In this document: positions 60,370 through 64,000 of the stretch, piece by piece
Numbering within the stretch: position 1 is the stretch's first letter
Layout of the letters: the number at the start of each line of letters is the position of its first letter
NCBI RefSeq assembly: GCF_000599885.1
Contig: NZ_JFGT01000007.1
Location: forward strand, 124,001 to 188,000
Origin: Pantoea sp. IMH
Lineage (GTDB): Bacteria; Pseudomonadota; Gammaproteobacteria; Enterobacterales; Enterobacteriaceae
Direction of reading: 5' to 3'
Length of the DNA stretch: 64,000 nucleotides
Program-made: the position numbers and the translations under genes
The notes under the pieces: generated by a model
What the model saw: the letters and a program-made list of their open reading frames with translations, nothing else
Databases searched by the model: none
What the model was told of the DNA's origin: nothing

Positions 60370-61659
60370 ATGAACACAGTTTATGATTTTATCGGCATTG
60401 GTATCGGACCTTTTAATCTGGGCCTGGCCTGCCTGAGCGAACCGGTTGAGGGGTTGAACGGCGTGTTTCTCGACCAGAACCCCGGCTTTGACTGGCACAC
60501 CGGCATGATGCTGGAAAGCGCCCATCTCCAGACGCCGTTTATGGCCGATCTGGTGACGCTGGCCGATCCCACCAGCCCTTACAGCCTGCTGAATTATATG
60601 AAGCAGAAAGGGAAGCTTTACGCCTTCTATATTCGCGAAGATTTTTTCCTGATGCGCAAGGAGTACAACCAGTATTGCCAGTGGGCCTGCTCACAGCTCA
60701 GCAACCTGCGCTGGAATACCCGCGCTGAGTACGTCAGCTATGACAGTGAGCTTGCGTGCTACCGGGTCCGCACGATTCAGACGCAAAGCGGCGAGCAGCA
60801 GGAGTGGCTGACGCGCCAGCTCGTGCTGGGCACCGGCCCCGGCGCCTGGATGCCGCCTTGCAGTCGTCCCTATCAGGATCGGATCACCCATTCCGGTGAG
60901 TATCTGCGCAACAAAGCTGACCTTCAGAGCAAGCGTTCAGTCACCGTCGTCGGCAGCGGACAGAGCGCCGCCGAAATTTTCTACGACCTGCTGGGCGATA
61001 TCGACCGCTGTGGCTATCAGCTGAACTGGATAACCCGGGCGCCGCGCTTCTACCCGCTGGAATATACCAAGCTGACGCTGGAAATGACCTCACCGGAATG
61101 GATTGATTATTTCCACGCCCTGCCGTCCGCGAAGCGCGATGAACTGAACGCCTGTCAGAAGAATCTCTACAAGGGTATTAACAGCAGCCTGATCAACGCT
61201 ATCTACGATCTGATGTATGTGAAACAGCTCGATGGCGATCTTAACGTCAACCTCTTTACCCATTCCGAACTGACCGATATGCGCTGGCTGCCCGAAGGAG
61301 AATTTGAGCTTGCGCTTTACCAGCAGGAACAGGCGTGCAGCTATACCCGCCATACCGAAGGTGTGGTCATGGCGACAGGCTATCAGTACCGGCCACCGAT
61401 ATTTATTGAAGGCATCGCACCGCGCCTGCGCTGGGATGATAAGGGGCGTTACGACGTACAGCGCAACTACAGTATCGACCATCACAACAAGGTTTTTGTC
61501 CAGAATGCAGAGCTGCATACCCACGGCTTCGTCACGCCCGATTTGGGCATGGCCTGTTACCGCAACTCGGTCATCCTGCGTGAGCTGACTGGCCGGGAAA
61601 TTTATCCCGTCGAGCGGCAGATCGCCTTCCAGACTTTTCCCGCACTATCGGATCGCTAA
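60370..61659 (+). CDS. dfoA: FAD-dependent cadaverine N-monooxygenase (DfoA)
   Basis: 429 residues from ATG 60370 with GAGGG upstream; a GTG at 60358 overlaps the dfoJ stop and is less likely. FAD motif GIGIGPFNLGLA, NADPH motif VVGSGQSAAEIFYDLL and the family ATGY (MATGYQYRPP). It belongs to the lysine/ornithine N-hydroxylase family and should hydroxylate cadaverine. It ends 1 bp before dfoC. Confidence 0.92.
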   Translation: MNTVYDFIGIGIGPFNLGLACLSEPVEGLNGVFLDQNPGFDWHTGMMLESAHLQTPFMADLVTLADPTSPYSLLNYMKQKGKLYAFYIREDFFLMRKEYNQYCQWACSQLSNLRWNTRAEYVSYDSELACYRVRTIQTQSGEQQEWLTRQLVLGTGPGAWMPPCSRPYQDRITHSGEYLRNKADLQSKRSVTVVGSGQSAAEIFYDLLGDIDRCGYQLNWITRAPRFYPLEYTKLTLEMTSPEWIDYFHALPSAKRDELNACQKNLYKGINSSLINAIYDLMYVKQLDGDLNVNLFTHSELTDMRWLPEGEFELALYQQEQACSYTRHTEGVVMATGYQYRPPIFIEGIAPRLRWDDKGRYDVQRNYSIDHHNKVFVQNAELHTHGFVTPDLGMACYRNSVILRELTGREIYPVERQIAFQTFPALSDR

Positions 61660-61660
61660 T

Positions 61661-64000
61661 ATGAAGCAGACTTCCCGCTATACCGCCCTGCGTCCTGCAG
61701 GCCTGTTTACCTTGCGTCCCCTGACCGCAGAGGACGCTCCGCTTATCCATAGCTGGGTGACGCGCGATTACGCCCGCTTCTGGGGAATGCAAAATGAGAG
61801 CCTGGAGCAGGTAGCCGCCTTCTATCAGGCGCTGACCGCAAAAGATCCCGGCGCTGCGCTGCTGGGCTGCTGCGATGGCGAACCGGTTTTCCTGACCGAG
61901 ATCTATCAGGCTTCAGAGGATGAAGTTGCGAGGTTTTATCCGGTTCAGCCTGGCGATTACGGTATGCACATCTTAATCGCGCCCGCGACCAGCCCGGTCA
62001 GACAGTTCAGCTGGCAGGTTTTCACCCTGGTGATGGACTACCTGTTCAGCCAGCCTGCGGTCAGACGCGTGGTCGTCGAGCCGGATGTACGAAATGAAAA
62101 AATCCATCGTCTGAACAAACGTGCCGGGTTCCGCTATCAGCAGAAGATTGATATGGGCCATAAAACCGCGTGGCTGGCGTTTTGCCAGCGTGACGATTAT
62201 CAGCACTCTCTTATGCAGGAAACAGCGAACATGAACACTACCTCTCCGCTGCTTAGCGGCACCCATCTCGCGGGTGATAACTGGGCCCAGGCCAACCGCA
62301 TGCTGATCCGTAAAGCGATAGCGGAATTTGCCCATGAGCGGCTTATCGATCCCCGTCAGCAGGATAACGCGTTCTCGCTGGCCGTCCCGGCAGGCGAAGC
62401 GGTGTATCGCTTCAAAGCACGCCGGCTTGCGCTGGATCACTGGGAAATTGATGCTGCCTCCCTGAGCAAACAGGAGAACGGGCGTCCTCTGCCACTGGAC
62501 GCGCTGCAGTTCATCATTGAGTTCAGTGAACAGATCGGCATTCCACCCGCCATGCTGGCGACCTATATGGAAGAGATCACCAGCACCCTGTGCAGCAGCG
62601 TTTATAAACTGCAAAAAAACAATCCCGACAGCGCTGCACTGGTGAAGGCTGATTTTCAGACGGTGGAAGCCGCCATGACTGAAGGCCATCCCTGCTTTGT
62701 CGCCAACAACGGCAGAATAGGATTTGATGCCAGGGATTATCTGGCTTACGCGCCGGAAGCCGCCAGCCCTATCAACCTGGTCTGGGTGGCCGTTCACCTG
62801 CGCAATGCCCACTTCTCAAGTCTGAGTCATCTGGATTATGAACAACTGATGCGTGAGGAGCTTGGCGAGGCCACGATAACGGAATTTAACGGGCAGCTGG
62901 TGGCGAAAGGGTTATCGCCGGATGATTATCTCTTTATGCCGGTTCATCCCTGGCAGTGGCAGAATAAATTGCTGACCGTCTTTGCGCCTGATATTGCCAG
63001 CTGCGATATTGTCTATCTCGGCACAGGCGAGGACCAGTATCAGGCTCAGCAGTCGATCCGTACTTTCTTTAACCGGAGCCAGCCCGCGCGGCGCTACGTA
63101 AAAACCGCCCTGTCGGTGCTGAATATGGGCTTTATGCGCGGCCTGTCGCCCTATTATATGGCCACCACGCCTGCGATTAACGAATGGCTGGCGGCGCTGG
63201 TCACAAAGGATACCTGGCTCCAGCGCTGCGGTTTTCGCGTATTGCGTGAGGTCGCGGCCATTGGCTATCACAACCGCTATTACGAGCGCGCTATTCAGGG
63301 GGATTCCGCTTATAAAAAAATGTTCGCCGCGCTGTGGCGCGATAATCCGGTGGCGGCGCTTAAGCCAGGCCAGCGCCTGATGACCATGGCCTCCCTGCTG
63401 CATGTCGATCACCATCAGCAGGCGCTGCTTCCTGCGCTGATTGCCGATTCCGGTCTGCCCGCAGAGGAATGGATTAGCCGCTATCTGACATGCTATCTCA
63501 GCCCGCTACTGCACTGCTTCTATCAGTACGATCTGGTCTTTATGCCGCACGGCGAGAACCTGATCCTGCTGTTTGAAAACAATGTGCCGGTCAGCGCCTA
63601 TATGAAAGATATTGGCGAAGAGATTGCGGTGATGAATCCCGATGCGATCCTGCCTGAAAAGGTGGAGCGTCTGGCAGTCTCGGTACCTGAAGAACTCAAA
63701 CTGCTGTCGATCTTTACGGATGTCTTTGACTGTATCTTCCGCTTTATCAGCGCGACGCTCGATGAGTCCGGTACGCTGCCGGAAGCGCATTTCTGGCAGG
63801 CGGTTGCCCGCTGTATCAAAACGTATCAGGAGGCGCATCCACAGCACGCCGCTAAATTTGCCCGCTACGATCTGTTTGCGCCTGAATTTACGCGCTCCTG
63901 CCTGAACCGGCTGCAGCTCGCCAACAATCAGCAGATGATTAACCTTACCGATCCGGCGGAAAACCTGAAATTCGCCGGCACACTGGTGAACCCTGTCGCC
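61661..64000 (+). CDS. dfoC: Desferrioxamine synthetase DfoC: GNAT-NIS synthetase fusion (3' end outside window)
   Basis: One continuous frame from ATG 61661 to the window end (780 codons). Residues 1-185 are a GNAT-like acyltransferase (LRPLTAEDAPLIHSWV, RFWGMQNE, HRLNKRAGF). From about 200 it is an IucA/IucC-type NIS synthetase (GHPCFVANNGRIGF, FMPVHPWQWQNKL, SIRTFFNRS, PHGENLILLFEN). The first half acylates N-hydroxycadaverine; the second condenses and cyclises the units. In Streptomyces these are two proteins, DesC and DesD; the fusion is known from Erwinia amylovora. Confidence 0.93.
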   Translation, partial: MKQTSRYTALRPAGLFTLRPLTAEDAPLIHSWVTRDYARFWGMQNESLEQVAAFYQALTAKDPGAALLGCCDGEPVFLTEIYQASEDEVARFYPVQPGDYGMHILIAPATSPVRQFSWQVFTLVMDYLFSQPAVRRVVVEPDVRNEKIHRLNKRAGFRYQQKIDMGHKTAWLAFCQRDDYQHSLMQETANMNTTSPLLSGTHLAGDNWAQANRMLIRKAIAEFAHERLIDPRQQDNAFSLAVPAGEAVYRFKARRLALDHWEIDAASLSKQENGRPLPLDALQFIIEFSEQIGIPPAMLATYMEEITSTLCSSVYKLQKNNPDSAALVKADFQTVEAAMTEGHPCFVANNGRIGFDARDYLAYAPEAASPINLVWVAVHLRNAHFSSLSHLDYEQLMREELGEATITEFNGQLVAKGLSPDDYLFMPVHPWQWQNKLLTVFAPDIASCDIVYLGTGEDQYQAQQSIRTFFNRSQPARRYVKTALSVLNMGFMRGLSPYYMATTPAINEWLAALVTKDTWLQRCGFRVLREVAAIGYHNRYYERAIQGDSAYKKMFAALWRDNPVAALKPGQRLMTMASLLHVDHHQQALLPALIADSGLPAEEWISRYLTCYLSPLLHCFYQYDLVFMPHGENLILLFENNVPVSAYMKDIGEEIAVMNPDAILPEKVERLAVSVPEELKLLSIFTDVFDCIFRFISATLDESGTLPEAHFWQAVARCIKTYQEAHPQHAAKFARYDLFAPEFTRSCLNRLQLANNQQMINLTDPAENLKFAGTLVNPVA

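Overview
The window is a chromosomal segment of an Enterobacterales bacterium, most likely Erwiniaceae (Pantoea, Erwinia or a close relative). Most of it follows the Escherichia coli gene order from minC through rnd-fadD-yeaY-tsaB-yoaA, pabB-nudL-sdaA-pdeD-yoaE, manXYZ, rlmA-cspC, kdgR-yebQ-htpX-prc-proQ, letAB-rsmF-pphA, sdsR, the yobA/yebZ/yebY copper operon, holE-exoX-ptrB-yebE-yebG-purT-eda and zwf-hexR-pykA. Protein lengths and catalytic motifs match these families closely. The family suggestion rests on the desferrioxamine genes (dfoJ-dfoA-dfoC) after pykA, on the missing or replaced E. coli genes (yoaC, mntP, mgrB, yebV/yebW, yebF, edd, lpxM) and on codon usage.

Layout: 1-1.5 kb is the end of minCDE. 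1.5-8 kb holds rnd, fadD, the lipoprotein yeaY, tsaB and the helicase yoaA. 8-14.6 kb holds yoaB, yoaH, pabB-nudL, sdaA, a gap with gene remnants and a c-di-GMP phosphodiesterase. 14.6-20.9 kb holds yoaE, the mannose PTS manXYZ-yobD and rlmA. 21-30.6 kb holds cspC with a decayed yobF, an inserted MBL-fold hydrolase with yebO, yobH, kdgR, yebQ, htpX, proQ-prc and msrC. 30.8-37 kb is the LetAB lipid-transport system, rsmF and pphA. 37-38.6 kb is an accessory patch with small unknown genes, a (GGCTCT)7 tract and the SdsR small RNA. 38.8-48.1 kb holds the copper operon, holE, yobB, exoX, ptrB, yebE, SOS-controlled yebG, PurR-controlled purT and eda.

Between eda and zwf, where E. coli has edd, lies a seven-gene operon (about 48.7-53.6 kb, minus strand): a phosphofructokinase-like kinase, an ascorbate-family PTS (EIIB, EIIC, EIIA), a class II aldolase, a small helical protein and a P-loop kinase. 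A strong CRP-type site lies upstream. It reads as a self-contained route: sugar uptake with phosphorylation, second phosphorylation, then aldol cleavage to two trioses. The substrate is unknown; a ketohexose is the simplest guess. This is the most interesting region.

The right end carries zwf, hexR and pykA, then the siderophore operon dfoJ-dfoA-dfoC, which runs off the window. Its promoter has a Fur-like box between the -35 and -10 elements, a CRP-type site further upstream and a terminator-like hairpin in the leader.

Homology statements rest on remembered family sequences, not on database searches; operator sites are read by eye.
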